Assembly (NCBI GenBank): GCA_037176725.1
Contig: JAZBRS010000074.1
Span: 64,236,001 to 64,300,000, forward strand
Direction of reading: 5' to 3'
Source: Posidonia oceanica
Taxonomy: Eukaryota; Streptophyta; Magnoliopsida; Alismatales; Posidoniaceae
Length of the DNA: 64,000 nt
Program-made: the position numbers and the translations under genes
Shown: positions 10,974-22,870 of the stretch, piece by piece
Position numbering within the stretch: the stretch's first letter is position 1
Layout: every line of letters begins with the position of its first letter
The notes under the pieces: generated by a model
The model's input: only the letters and a program-made list of their open reading frames with translations
Told to the model about the DNA's origin: nothing
Databases searched by the model: none

Positions 10974-11707
10974 ATTACATAAACTTCATTTAAACCTTAG
11001 ATCTAGAAATTAGTTGCACATAAAGATAACAGAAAACAAAAACTTTAATAAAGTACTTGGAATAAAAGACATAATTGGAGAAAAATAAAATATTATTGAT
11101 AGAACTTGAGATTACAAAATAGGGACACACTTGAAGCTCTACCACAATAACAAAGAAGAAGTCTAAGCCTAGAAGGTGGAAGATGATCCCATAGATCTAC
11201 ATAAAGGGTCCTTTTATAGACTTACAAGGACTTTCATACGTCGAAGACAAATCCAAGTACAAAATTTAAAATTAAAATTCAAATACAAGATATTTCTAGC
11301 TAAACATCATAACAACCAAAGACTAAGTCAAATCTATCTTGTTCTGGCGCCTGCGAGGCGCTGGATGTGCATCTGGGCACCTAGGAAGTGTTCACGTCAT
11401 CCGGGACGAGCTCTAACATGGTCAATCTGTTAGCTGATCTTTCTCCCAGTATTTACACATGTGAAAAATATGAACTTGACTTCTCGATGTATTTCTAGAA
11501 AATTCTTTTCTTTTGTGCTTTAAAATATCTACGACTGAATTTAAATTCCTTTTTAGCTTTTATTCTTTTCTCTTCCTTCTTTTTCTCTATTCTTTTCAAG
11601 TCCTCAGGTTCCTGCAAAATTTACACAAAACACCTTGAGTAGAATTATTTATATACATTAATCAATAAATATGGGGAATAAAATATGTATGAATTATGAG
11701 TTAATCA
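10974..11707 (-). mobile_element. partial LTR of Athila-like element G
   Basis: Read on the minus strand, the LTR starts at 11707 with TGATTAACTCATAATTCATAC. It resembles the element E LTR start TGATGGACATATAATTC and shares the downstream GTATATAAATAAT(G/T)CTACTC stretch. A purine-rich tract lies directly upstream (RC of 11708-11725). The other end is lost where LTR A ends at 10973, so this copy is incomplete. Confidence 0.6.
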
Positions 11708-12519
11708 AACACCCCTAATACCTATCTTTTGCTAGTCCTTGAGTAAAATTGACTCTAACCTAACATAAGAAAATCCTAACTCACTTTCGCTGGAATCGTG
11801 ATTGCACTTAGCAAGTGCAACAAGCCTTTAAACTCCTACGTTGCCCTAGTGGATGAGTGGTGTCTCGTGAGGGTTTACAGCAGATCTATCCACAAAATCC
11901 CAGAAGAAAAAGATCAAGGAATAAAGATAATTAAAAATCTATAATATCCACATTAACCTACTCAATTAAAAAGATCCAAAGTTCCTAAGTATCTTAATCC
12001 TCCTGTTTAACCTTTGTTGAGAACCCTCATCTTGTTATCATAGAAACTCCGTCTTATTTTTTACATCATCTTCTTAAAAATTTACTCATATGTACCTTGT
12101 TTTTTGTGAAATAGACCTTAACATGGATTTTCAAATCCAATCTTACCACCTTAGCAATTTTATTTCATTGAGTTGTGTCTTGCTTTCTTAGACTTTATTC
12201 CTAGATACCCATTTAGCGAGCTTTAGGTCAACAGATCCCAAAGCAGATAGTTTTAGGTCACCAGATGTGAAGACACCCCTAAGGACTTAATCACTCGAGT
12301 AGCTAAGGCCTCAAAGACAAGACTTTTTTTTCTCTTTCTTTTATCCTCTAATCACCTTTTTACGTGAATATCAATGCTTACTGAGGCACGATACCTAGTT
12401 ACTTAGTGATTATTAGATTTTTCCCCTTTTTTTATTTTTGTTATTTATTACTAAGGTGTTTCAGGTTTTCCTTTATTCCCCATAGCTGAGGCCTAGAGTG
12501 ATAGTGCAGTATATGATAC
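11708..12519 (-). mobile_element. 3' internal region of Athila-like element G
   Basis: This non-coding stretch is the reverse complement of a diverged copy of 42165-42979 in element E. Shared landmarks are the GTCTTGTCTTTGAGGCCTTA region and the phrase CACGAGACACCACTC. No coding sequence was seen. It ends where the minus-strand LTR H begins. Confidence 0.7.
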
Positions 12520-13864
12520 TGTAACCTATCCCCGTGTCTCGACGCCGGATCGACCGACATCGGGCGAAAAGAGGGAGAGTGTCACGGATAATGGTGAAGG
12601 AGGAAAACAAATATGATAAAGCAAAATGGAGTCGCCACCTAGTCTATTTAATCAGGAGACGAGGAAAATCGAGAAAAATGCAAGAAAACATGCAAATGAA
12701 TGCAATGCTATGCAAAATGGATGACTCGTGCCAAGGACGAGGGCAAAACGGTCATTACGGGTCCAAAGAAAGGGTAAGGACTCCTGTTACGCGTGGAGAA
12801 GGTGTTAGGCACCCTCGACACGACCAAGGAAATGGTCTTTCAAGGCTTTTCCGCTCTTGTGTGGCTAAATGTTGGCGTAAAACGCTGGTTTATGTTCGCC
12901 CTAGGGCGGTATGCAACATGCATTTATAAATCATGCAAAGCTTAGCGAAAACCATGTTAAAGTGATTGAATGAGGTAAAAAAGACATGATATAGTGTTAA
13001 GTAAATAGGAAAAGCAAGGTCGAAGCAAAGCTAAGTAGGTAAACAAACGCACAAGGTGAAGAGGAAGGGGCTCTGTCCACTGTTGGCTCTCAGATCCAGG
13101 TCGCCACTGCGTCTGGCGACACAACAAGCTGGCGTCTTCAGAGGCATCGACACTGTCGCCCCAAACAGATGCAGCAAAGAGAGGTCGCCCACTGAAGAGG
13201 CGTCTGGCATAATCACCGCATGCACGGGTGGCCCAACCCGTTTCAAACAAAGACATTCATTGCCCAAAAAAACACTAGGAAACCAGGTCAAAAAACGAAA
13301 CTAAAGATGTGGAAATAAAGAGAACACGTTCAGGAACAGAATCATATGAAAATATTGGAAATTGACAGCCCAGGTCGCGAGATACACTGACCCGGAGTCG
13401 GCCTGGGAACCACCCGGAAAACCAATTGAGTCGCCGCTATAGGCGGCGGCAGAGCTGGCAGCTCAAGCAGTCCGGACAGCGGACTTTGGCACCAAATCCC
13501 ATGCCAAGGGTGATGCAAAATAGGAAACTAAACACATGAAATTAAAGAGTGCACATCCATGAGTAGAAACATATATTAAACAAGAAAAACAGTGGCCGGA
13601 GCTGAGAGATATCCCGGCCCAAAGTCCGGCCGAGGAACTACTCGAAAACCAGTCGAGTCGCCTCTAGAAGGGGCGGCTGACCTGGCAGTTCCTTTGCCGG
13701 CCTTCGGTGGCCAATTCCCCCTCACCGGCGGTGCTAAAAAATAGTGTGAGGTTCGAAGAAGCACGACGGCATTCCCACGAACACAACCACACTCTTAGTG
13801 TGGAAAATGGTTGAGTGGATCGCTCCACCCATCCCCTCCCCTTTCGGTCGTCGGAGTTGATGGG
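12520..13864 (-). mobile_element. Tat-like LTR fragment H
   Basis: On the minus strand this is the 3' part of an LTR ending ..GATAGGTTACA at 12520. It carries the conserved terminal block (about 12762-12845) and aligns with LTR C (30432 to about 32262). Element B's 5' LTR begins abruptly at 13865. The fragment has three ~235-285 bp spaced repeats, each with a hairpin: GTCGCC..GGCGAC at 13100-13120, CGCCGC..GCGGCG at about 13435-13451, and AGTCGCC..GGCGGCT at about 13654-13677. Open frames show no domain. Confidence 0.65.
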
Positions 13865-15075
13865 TGTAGACACCCCATTTTGACTCCTGCATTAATAGCT
13901 CTTCCCTGGTGGACTCAAACCCCAAACCACAACCATCCCAAATCCCAAAACCAAAAAAAACAAAACCCAAAACCCAATCTCCAAAACCCTAATCCCATTG
14001 TTTCGCGCCCTATTTCCTCATGCATTTAGATTAGGTTTTCCGTCTTCGTCTTCTTTCCCCTTTGCCGGTTTTCACACTTGCATTGCGTGATTTTGTTCAA
14101 ATGGCTTTCCGATCTTGTTTTCTTTCTCCTTTGCTGGTTTTCACACTTGCATTGCACAGTTTTACTTGATGTTTTGTTTCGCACTCACCTCGTGCGGTTT
14201 CTCACTTCTGTTTTGTTCCCCTTTGCATGTCGCACACTTGCATTGAGTGATTTTATCGGTGTTTTGTTTTATCCCCTGCATTTGCATTAGCGCAGTGATG
14301 TTTAATGCCAGTAGTTCTTACGAATCAAGGCCCGCCCTATTCGGAACGCTGACAGTGTAGCTGAGCACATAGATTGCACGTTTATTTTCTTTCCGCACAT
14401 CACAACACTTAGAACATACACTCGAGCATGTTTATTTCAGCATAAATGGCATTTAGGCATTTAAGCATTTAGGCATTCATATGAGCATCCATAGCATAGG
14501 CATAGCATCCCTCATCCCTAGGACGTGCAGTTAGGCAATCGTTACCGATATCCTGTAAATGCGAGCGAGAATAGCCAAGAAAGACCGATTCCGGACGTGT
14601 CGGAGGTCCCTAACACCTTCCCCGCACGTAACAGGAGTCCTTACCCTTTCTCTGGACCTGTAATGACCATTTTACCCTTGTCCTTGGCACGAGTCATACA
14701 TTTTGCATAGTTTTGCATTCGTTTGTAGTTTTTTCCTGTTTTCTCCGATTTTCCTCGTCTCCCGATTGAATAGACTAGGTGGCGACTCCCTTTTGTCTTA
14801 TCTCTTTTATCTTTGCATTTTCTCGGTGTTTTCGAGTCGAGTTTCTCCCTGGATTCACTGCCGACAGCGGCTTCTTCCCCCCTCTCACAGCACGATCACA
14901 TCGCGAGTTATGGCAGCATGCGAGGCCCGCCATGGGCTCCCAGGAAAAGGTCACAGGAAAGTGGCAACTCCATATCTGCTTTATCTTTGTTTTCTCTTTT
15001 AGCGACAGCACTCATAGTGATCTCTCTCTTCGGACCCCTCGCCGGTCCGGACTCTCCGAGACGGGGATAGCTACA
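13865..15075 (+). mobile_element. 5' LTR of element B, internally deleted (1.2 kb)
   Basis: The first ~135 bp match 23506 onward and the rest matches about 29094-30159. The missing middle contains the promoter, GC-rich leader and AT-rich repeats of the full LTR. The junction CCCATTG carries a few bases of microhomology between the two ends, which suggests illegitimate recombination. Without the promoter region this LTR is unlikely to drive transcription. Confidence 0.75.
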
Positions 15076-15076
15076 G

Positions 15077-15094
15077 TGGCGACTCCGCTTGGGA
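15077..15094 (+). promoter_or_regulatory. primer binding site of element B
   Basis: The sequence TGGCGACTCCGCTTGGGA begins one base after the LTR end ..CTACA. It matches the tRNA-type PBS TGGCGACTCCGCTGGGG seen in element C. From memory, such PBSs in Tat/Ogre elements pair with a tRNA-Arg; the tRNA was not checked here. Confidence 0.8.
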
Positions 15095-16827
15095 TATTTA
15101 GACTCCGGCTTTCGTTTTGGCTTTCTCGTTTGCTTGGATTTCGCATTCTGCTTGCCTATTGCTTATTTCCTTGCCTTATTGCTTGCCTTATGCCTGTTTA
15201 TATGCCCTATTGCTTACATTGCCTTTACTTGCTTTATTTGCGCATTATACATGTTTAAATACTTGTACGGTGCAATTATACATGCCTTTTGAGTGGTGAA
15301 TGCTTTGTTTTACATAGTCGCTATACCACCACACGTGCACATGCCATATGTACCTGCTTTTTGACATGATATGTGTTTTCTTTTCACTACCATGTCCATG
15401 ACTCCAGCACTTAACATGAGCATGCCTTTTGCAGGGATTGAATGTTGTTTGCTTACCATGTTTTGGTGATTTTCTTCCCTTTTTTTTGCATTAAGCCTAA
15501 GGACAATTAGAGATTGATTTGTTTTCCCCCATGGTTAACTAAAAGTGGCAAGTAAAAGCAAATCTAGGAGCAACTAGAGACTCAAACACACATTCATCCC
15601 CTTTGAGTTAATAAAACATGCAAGATAAAAGACTTTAATCATATTGCATGAAGCATCATATAGGGCATGCATCTTCTCATCCCTGAGTCCTCCTACTAGT
15701 TTGAGAAGGATGGTCCCGGTCTTTTCCCTCATCGCTTTGGTGTGTGGTGAATTGGTCGGTCCGTCCCCCCTTGTCTGGGGTCGCGTCGGTGTTAGTAAAG
15801 TGTACAGCCTTTGCTTTGGCAAGGGCCGAGGCTCCTAACGCACCACCCATTGTTTACCTGAGCTTTGGCCAGTTTAGACGGGGACCTTACTTTCTGACTG
15901 AGTCGTTGACCCGTACACCTGAGAGGTCCGAAGTAGAAAATCTACTAAGACACACTAGATTGGTGAGAGAGAGAGCATGCTAGACAGCATACCATTTGCA
16001 TGAGTGCATGCATACCACCAATTAACATTTGCATTTTGCTTCAAGCTTTCTACTTTTGTTAGTCGTGTTGGTTTTACCTTGTTGTGTGATTGTTTGTATG
16101 CCATGACTTCCTGTTTCTTTCCCCTTCATGCTTTGCCATGTTTAGGATATTAGAAACCTACCTGCTCCCCTTTTGCTTAATCTAAAAGCCACAATAAAGC
16201 CAAGCAATAACATTTAAGCACAACTAGAGCCAAAACTTGCAATTTTTCCCCCTGGTTAAATAAAACGCAAGTAATACACTCTAATGCATATCGCTGATTG
16301 ATCATTTTAGAAAGCATGCATCTTTTCATCCCTGAGTCCACCCACTTAGTCTGAGAAGGACAGTCCTGGTCTCTCGTTCAGCTGGTTTGGCACAGGGTGA
16401 GTTGGTCGGTCTGTCCCCCTTGTCTGGGGTCATGTCGGTGCTAGTAGAGGGTACAACCCATGCTTCGGCAGGGTCAAGACCACTAATGCACCACCCGTTC
16501 ACCGCCTGAGCTTCAGTCAGGACTTAGAACGGGGACCTACTTTTTCTGACCTGAAGTCAACAAACCCATACCCATGAGTGAGTCCTAGTAGGCCGCCTAC
16601 TCAAGACATGCATAGTGAGAGAGCGCATACTAGGGCATTCATTCGCATGTGTGCCATTCATGCCACAACTAATTAACTTTGCAGCTGTCTAATTGTTTTG
16701 TTTGTTCTCACAGGTCTCGAGTCGCGCCCGATTTGCATGTCTTCGAGTCACAGCAACTCCCTGTCTTTGCATACAGTTTCTGACTGCCCTGTTCCCTGTT
16801 TTGCCTGTCCAGGTCCTCTCTGTTACC
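15095..16827 (+). repeat. untranslated leader of element B with a ~645-bp direct duplication
   Basis: Segments at about 15640-15960 and 16290-16620 are diverged copies with the same landmarks: GCATGCATCTT(C/T)TCATCCC, GTTGGTCGGTC(C/T)GTCC, GTCTGGGGTC, and GCACCACCC. The spacing is about 645-650 bp. No domain-bearing frame was found. It corresponds to the long 5' leader before gag. Confidence 0.65.
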
Positions 16828-18832
16828 ATGGGGGATCCACCCTCTGGCCCGTTTCCTCTCGTGGATTCCGAGGTTGACAGTCCTCCTTTTCTTCTGGCCA
16901 GCATCCGCCCCTTTCTCCAGGCACCTCCTCCGGGAGCACTCCCTGATCCAGCTACCATTGCCTTCTCTCTACCTGTGGCACCTCATGCCAAGGCACAGGG
17001 TCAACCCCCGTTTCCTTTCGGCACCAATCGTTTGAGCTATCAGGTGTCTCCTTTGTCTACGAGCCAGCCGCCTTGTTTCTCGAGCGTGCCTTTTGCACTT
17101 GTAGCTGTTGTCCCTCTGTCTGGCCAGTCTGCTCCCTTGACTCAGGGGTCGTCGTTGACATCTCACGCCAGGATATCACCACTGCTTTTGCCGGTCGTGC
17201 CCCCCTTCAACCTTATTTTAGATCACTTCTATATCCAACTCTTGGTCCTCGTGCCGAGGCATGTTCCTCTTTCCCATCAGGTTCCTCAGTTGGGTTCCCC
17301 TTTCCTAATCCGGTAGAACCCTCGTTAGGGCCCCTCGCGTCCTCTAGGTTCACCACCCTAGCCGCCTTATCTCCCCAGGTTGAATCCTTCTCTCAGTTGA
17401 CTCAAGAGATGCAGGCCCTAGCTCAAGCTTTGCAGAGCCAGCTTTCCACTGTCACAACCCCATCTCCTACACTTCCTTTCCCTGCTCCGGTCGTGCCCCC
17501 TAGCTGTCCTGTGCCCCTTGTGCTTCCTGCTCCCCGTGAACTGCAGCAAAAGGTGAAGCGCGCCCGACGCTCAGCTCCCGACTTTGCTCCCTTGGGCCTT
17601 TCACTCAGCTTCTTATTCCCTAGGGTTGCCCATCTCTTGACACTCCCTGCGGTCCGCCCACCACCGGACCCCCTTCCACTGTGGTTTAGGCTGCAGCTGT
17701 TCTGCGCATTTCATCGATCTGTCGGTCATTCGACCGATAGGTGTTTCACCCTACAGGACAGGATTCGATATCTCATTGACGCCGGGATAATTGGGATCTC
17801 CACTCCTGCATTGCCTTCACTTCCTGCCCCTTCTCTCGAGCCCTCTCTTATTGCTCCTCCCGTCGAGCCTGTGCACCATGTCGCACCGGTTCGACAGGGA
17901 TCGCTGCCAAAGGAAAGACGTGATCGCCGCATCGAAAGCGGCTACACTCCGCTAGCTGCACCTTTGAGCATTATCTTCCCTAAGGTCGCACCTTATCTGA
18001 GTCTCCCTGAGGTTCGTCCACCACCGGATCCACTTCCATGGTGGTTTGACGTGGGCTTGTGCTGTGACAACCATCAAGCCGCAGGACATGTGACTGGTGA
18101 CTGCTCAATTCACTCTCCAGGACGCCATTCAGGATCTGGTTGGTGGGGAGGGCGAGTGCGAGCAGGGGACAGTCTCGGTACCCTCAGCGCAACCTGACTC
18201 CTCTTCCTCCTCGACCGATCCTCCTGGTCGCGTCGATTTGTCCCTGGCTCCGGCCCCTTTGGTTTCCCTATCACCCCTGTCTCCTCTTGCATCTTTGGTT
18301 CACCCTCTCAAGCCCTCTCTTGACATTCCTCCCGTCGAGCCGGTGCATCAAATCGCACCCGTTCGGCAGGGGCGATAGCCTGAGCAGAGGCGAGGCCGCC
18401 GCACTGAGAGTGGTTTCACCCCACTTGGTGAACCGCTAAGCGTCCTCTTTTCTTGGTTTGCGTCGTTTCTAGGGCACCTGGAAGCACGCCCTCTGCCAGG
18501 TCCGCTTCCACGATGGTATGATGCGAATGCGTACTGCCTCTACCATCGGGCCGTCGAGCACTTAACGGACGACTGCCGTGCCCTCCTGAACATTGTGCGG
18601 GAACTCATCGATCTCGAATCTCTAGTGTTTGATCCCATCGCTCTCTGTTCCTTCTCCAACGGACCCTTCTGGTTCCATCGGACTCGTTTCAGCCCCCCTT
18701 GCTGTCCTACATCCTGAACTTCCCGTTTCCTCGGTTCAGTCAGGACGTTTATGCAAGGACAAGGGAATATGTGGCCAGACACGCCAGGGCAGCGCCAACA
18801 GCACGGGAGCGGGTCAAGCACCCCCGTCCTGA
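16828..18832 (+). pseudogene. decayed Gypsy gag with three tandem CHHC zinc-knuckle modules
   Basis: The likely start is ATG 16828 (MGDPPSGPFPLVDSEV). The frame then shifts between 17073 and 17313, again near 18104-18109, and again near 18620. An in-frame TAG stands at 18376-18378. A coiled-coil-like stretch (LTQEMQALAQALQSQL, about 17400) precedes three related modules starting near 17568, 17924 and 18388. Each module has a hydrophobic segment, an RPxPxPLPxW motif, then CX2HX4HX4C: CAFHRSVGHSTDRC, CDNHQAAGHVTGDC and CLYHRAVEHLTDDC. Modules 1 and 2 also share a PPVEPVH(H/Q)(V/I)APVRQG linker. The CHHC form with a following L-L-x-x-I-x-x-L-I-D helix is typical of plant Tat/Ogre gag, normally as one copy. 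The ORF cannot make an intact protein. Confidence 0.7.
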
Positions 18833-19200
18833 GGTTGCTGGCGGGTAAGTACCTCTTACCTTGTCTTTTCCTTTTGCATGCATAGTCATTCATCTTTCCG
18901 GTTTTGCTCGCTTTCATGTTTCTCGCATTATCAAAATATAAAAATTATAAAATCTGTCAAAACCCAAAACATGCATTTCTACTTCCCGCATGTACATATC
19001 ATTTTATACATGCTGAAAAAGACAAAAACATCAAAGAAATCGAAAAAATCAAAAGAAACAAAAACATGCTTTCCTCTCCGCTGGTTTTCCCTTTTTATGT
19101 TTTCTTTAAACTGAAAAATAAAAAAAAACAAAATATATGGAAAAACCCAAAACATGCTTATTCCCTTTCTAAAATACCGAAAAACTAGAAAAATTTTATA
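18833..19200 (+). other. AT-rich spacer of element B
   Basis: This is A-rich low-complexity sequence with AACCCAAAACATGC-like phrases repeated about every 180 bp. No coding content was recognised. Confidence 0.5.
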
Positions 19201-20500
19201 ATTAGAAAACCAGCTTTGGACAACAAGCAGCGCCGAGAGGATGTTAAGCATCAACAATCTCAAGCAGAACTCACCCGAGCAGTGCCATCTCTTTGCATGT
19301 GGCCACAAAGTGAGACTTAGAGCATAATAGAACATCTCGCTGAGCTCAAAACTCCCAGAAGCGAGATCCACCTTATCAAGAGAGTCCACCAGATATAGAG
19401 AGGATCAAAGTAGAGTAGAGCATAGCCAGAGGCTGCCTGTACACATTACAGAGACTGAGGGTGTACGCCAATCAGCCGAACTCTTAACGCCTCACCCAGG
19501 ACCGCTACCCCAAGAGGGCGAAGACATGCCTATCCAAAAGAATAGAGATCATGTGAGCAGAAAAATATGATAACATGATATGCATGCTGGGCAGAAAAGA
19601 AAAATGAAGACAAAAGTTAAAGAAAGAATGCGCCTATGAGAGGAGTGACTCAGACAAGCATCGAAGCCCCCTCAACTTTCAACTGCAAGCACCACATTAC
19701 CAACTGCACGGGAAGCATTATCAGGAGGACCTGGCCCCACCCTCCGAGCGCAGCAGCACGCTCCAACCCCTCCGTGCAGACAACAATTCTACATCCCTGG
19801 CAGGCTAGATGCGACTCCAGTCACTCATGAGGGGAAAAGAAATACAATCCGTGAGTGTTAAAAGCGGTAGTCGGTCCCTGAGGACTTGAGACGGAAGCTA
19901 TGAAGCTACACCCAACGCCTCTGCTACCCACATGCAGCCAAAGGCTATGCTTTGCAAAGCTGAGACCTCTTCCCGAATTGAGAATGAGAAAGAGAGCCAC
20001 CGACCACAACTCGGCATGGCGTTGCGCGAGGATCGAGAATCCCCTGAGTCAGAAATTACAGAAGCATCCCCTCGGCATCAACTGCTTTGAATCCAAGGCC
20101 ACCAAAAACATAAATGCATGATAATCTACCTTCCCTTCTTCCTATTTTCGAAAACCGGAGTGAAGGACGAGTACTTTTTGCCTGACCTCACTCAAAGGCT
20201 CCGCGCTTTTCAAATTTTGCTCCCCACCACGTTGGGAGGTCCGTGATGACCGGTATGTCCCTTGTTTGCCACTCCGTGACGTTACATTGCATGCCCACTG
20301 TGAGACCATTGCACACCCACCACGATGAGCCCCCGCATTTTCCTTTGCACCTACCCATTGCATTCCCCCACCAGCATTGCACATTGCACAGTGAGTCCTT
20401 ACATTCATCCTCCATGCATCCGAGCTGGTAACCTTATCTACTCGCTTGACAAGCACGTTAGTTTTGTCTATGTCTCCATTTTGATGCCAAGGGCGCTACG
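19201..20500 (+). other. element B internal region of unknown role
   Basis: No protein domain was recognised on either strand. It is where pol would be expected in an autonomous Gypsy element, but no protease, RT or integrase motif could be found. Short open frames here are isolated and out of phase with one another. Confidence 0.5.
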
Positions 20501-20505
20501 GCTGT

Positions 20506-20533
20506 CCCCTGGTATCATCCCTGATACCAGGGG
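20506..20533 (+). repeat. perfect 12-bp hairpin CCCCTGGTATCA / TGATACCAGGGG
   Basis: Both arms are perfectly complementary around the 4-nt loop TCCC and are followed by GGCATCTTTTTT. Element A has the same structure at 2747-2773. A strong GC-containing stem followed by T-rich sequence is reminiscent of a transcript-end or RNA-structure signal, but that role is inference. Confidence 0.85.
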
Positions 20534-20589
20534 CATCTTTTTTGCTGTCCTGTGGTATTACCCTCCCTTTGCATGCCCTTTAAGGTCAT

Positions 20590-20880
20590 GTCTGCTTGTT
20601 TCCTTAGTCAGTCTAAGGACGAGCGCCTTTGCGTGCCTTTTCGAAGTCACGTCTATTTGTTTTGCTTATTTCCTTAGTCAATCTGAGGACGAGCACCTTT
20701 GCATGCCTTTTCGAAGTCACGTCTGTTTGTTTTGCTTATTTCTTCAGTCAGTCTGAGGACGAGCGCCTTTACATGCCTTTTCGAAGTCACGTCTGTTTGT
20801 TCTGCTTGTTTCCTCAATCAGTTTGAGGACGAGCGCCTTTGCATACCTTTTCGAAGTCATGTCTGTTTGTTGGCTTGCTT
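20590..20880 (+). repeat. ~70-bp tandem repeat, 4-5 copies, element B
   Basis: The unit contains TTTGCATGCCTTTTCGAAGT, CACGTCTGTTTGTTTTGCTT and AGTCTGAGGACGAGCGCC stretches. Copies are close to one another, which indicates recent amplification. Open frames through the array are repeat artefacts. Confidence 0.85.
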
Positions 20881-22155
20881 CCTTAATTTGAGGAAAAGCC
20901 CCCTTTGCATGTCTCTTCGGAGTTTCTCAGGCTTCCTTCCTTAATTTGAGGAAAAGCCCCCTTGCGTGTCTAATCGGAGTCTCGCGGGCTTGCGTCCTTA
21001 ATTTGAGGAAGAGCCCCCCATGCGTGTCTCTTCGGAGTCTCGCAGACTTCCTTTCTTAATTTGAGAAAGAGCCCCCTTGCGATTCTCTTCGGAGTCTCAC
21101 GGGCTTGCTTCCTTAATTTGAGGAAGAGTCCCCTTGCGTTTCTCTTCGGAGTTTCACGGGCTTGCTTCCTTAATTTGAGGAAGAGCCTCCCTTGCGTTTC
21201 TCTTCGGAGTCTCGCAGGCTTACTTCCTTAATTTGGGGAAGAGCCCCCTTGCGTTTCTCTTCGGAGTCTCGCAGGTTTGCTTCCTTAATTTGAGGAAGAG
21301 CCCCCTTGCGTTTCTCTTCGGAGTCTCATGGGCTTCCTTCCTTAATTTGAGGAAGAGCCCCCCTTGCGTGTCTCTTCGGAGTCTCGCGGGCTTCCTTCCT
21401 TAATTTGAGGAAGAGCCCCCTTGCGTGTCTCTTCAGAGTCTCGCAGACTTGCTTCCTTCATTTGAGGAAGAGCCCCTTTGTGTTTCCCTTCGGAGTCTCG
21501 CAGGCTTGCTTCCTTAATTTGAGAAAAAACCCCCTTGCGTTTCTCTTCGGAGTCTCGCGGGCTTCCTTCCTTAATTTGAGGAAGAGCCCCCCTTGCATGT
21601 CTTTTTGGAGTCTCGCGGGCTTACTTCCTTAATTTGAGGAGGAGCCCCCCTTGCGTTTCTCTTCGGAGTCTCGTAGGCTTGCTTCCTTAATTTGAGGAAG
21701 AGTCCCCTTGCGTGTATCTTCGGAGTCTCACAGGCTTCCTTCCTTAATTTGAGGAAGTGCCCCCTTGCGTTTCTGTTCAGAGTCTCGCGGGCTTGCTTCC
21801 TTAATTTGAGGAAGAGCCCCCTTACGTTTCTCTTCGGAGTTTCGCGGGCTTGCTTCCTTAATTTGAGGAAGAACCCCCTTGCGTGTCTCTTCGGAGTCTC
21901 GTGGGCTTCCTTCCTTAATTTGAGGAAGAGCCCCCTTACGTGTCTCTTCAGAGTCTCGCGGGCTTCCTTCCTTAATTTGAGAAAGAGCCCCCTTACGTTT
22001 CTCTTCGGAGTCTCGCGGGCTTGCTTCCTTAATTTGAGGAAGAGCCCCCATTGCGTGTCTCTTCGGAGTCTCACGGGCTTCCTTCCTTAATTTGAGGAAG
22101 AGCCCCCATTGCGTTTCTCTTCGGAGTCTCGCGGCTTACTTCCTTATTTTGAGGA
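20880..22155 (+). repeat. 57-bp tandem repeat, ~22 copies, hairpin unit CTTCCT..AGGAAG
   Basis: The unit is AAGAGCCCCCTTGCGTTTCT, then CTTCGGAGTCTCGCGGGCTT, then GCTTCCTTAATTTGAGG. The stretch CTTCCTTAATTTGAGGAAG gives a 6-bp stem with a 7-nt loop at each unit boundary. Because 57 is divisible by three, long frames exist on both strands (for example 21571-22074 minus and 21692-22090 plus). They encode only 19-residue repeats and are not called genes. Confidence 0.92.
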
Positions 22156-22660
22156 AAAGCCTTGCAGCATCATTCATTTCCTTTCTGGGTTACATTCCTA
22201 ACTGTTCGGCTGACGACCGTCACAATGTCTAACTTTCCTTGATGCCAGGAGCACTTCTGCTGCCCCTTGGTATCGAAAACCAGGGGCATCTTTTCTGCCA
22301 CCTTGAGATATCTTTTCGTTTTCTTTTTCGACTGGCAGCCCTAATTGCTCAGTCGACAACCATCAACCTGTCTAGCATCCTTTTCCGATGCCAGGAGCAT
22401 TTCAGCCGCCCCTGTTATCATTTGTCTGATACCAGGGGCATCTTTTTGCTGCCTTTGGTATCTTGTCCTCATCTCCTCCCAAGCTGACAGCCCTAACTGC
22501 CCGGACGACATCCGTTAAAGTGTCTAGCGTCACGGACAGCAAGCACGATAGTCTTGTCTGGAATTCTTTTTCGGGCTGGCAGCCCTAACTACCCAGACGG
22601 CAAGCACGTTAGTATTGTTTGGCGCCCCTCTTTGCGCAAGTTTGGATTAATTGACGACTT
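22156..22660 (+). repeat. GATGCCAGGAGCA / CCAGGGGCATCTTTT module, ~3 copies
   Basis: Copies near 22240-22300 and 22388-22445 carry CCCCT..AGGGG hairpins; the second pairs CCCCTGTTATCA with TGATACCAGGGG at 11 of 12 positions. They alternate with GGCTGGCAGCCCTAACT motifs as in element A. Confidence 0.65.
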
Positions 22661-22667
22661 GTCGCCC

Positions 22668-22870
22668 AGTGTCACATTACATTGCATACATTACATTACA
22701 TTGCATACATTTACATTGCATTGCATTGCATTACATTGCATACATTTACATTGCATACATTGCATTACATTGCATACATCGTGTTGCATTCCATTGCATA
22801 CATCGCATTGCATTACATTGCATACATCGCATGGCATTTCACTGCATAACATCTCATACATTGCATTCTC
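22668..22870 (+). repeat. CATTACATTGCATACAT short tandem repeat
   Basis: Degenerate repeats of CATTGCATACATTACATTG with a 10-30 bp period. Open frames rich in His, Ile and Cys across it are repeat artefacts. Confidence 0.8.

Noticed and set aside
21571..22090. Long overlapping ORFs on both strands (RKSPLACLFGVS-like and KLRKQARETPKR-like repeats)
   Set aside because: The 57-bp period is a multiple of three, so open frames arise automatically on both strands. No start context or domain supports them.
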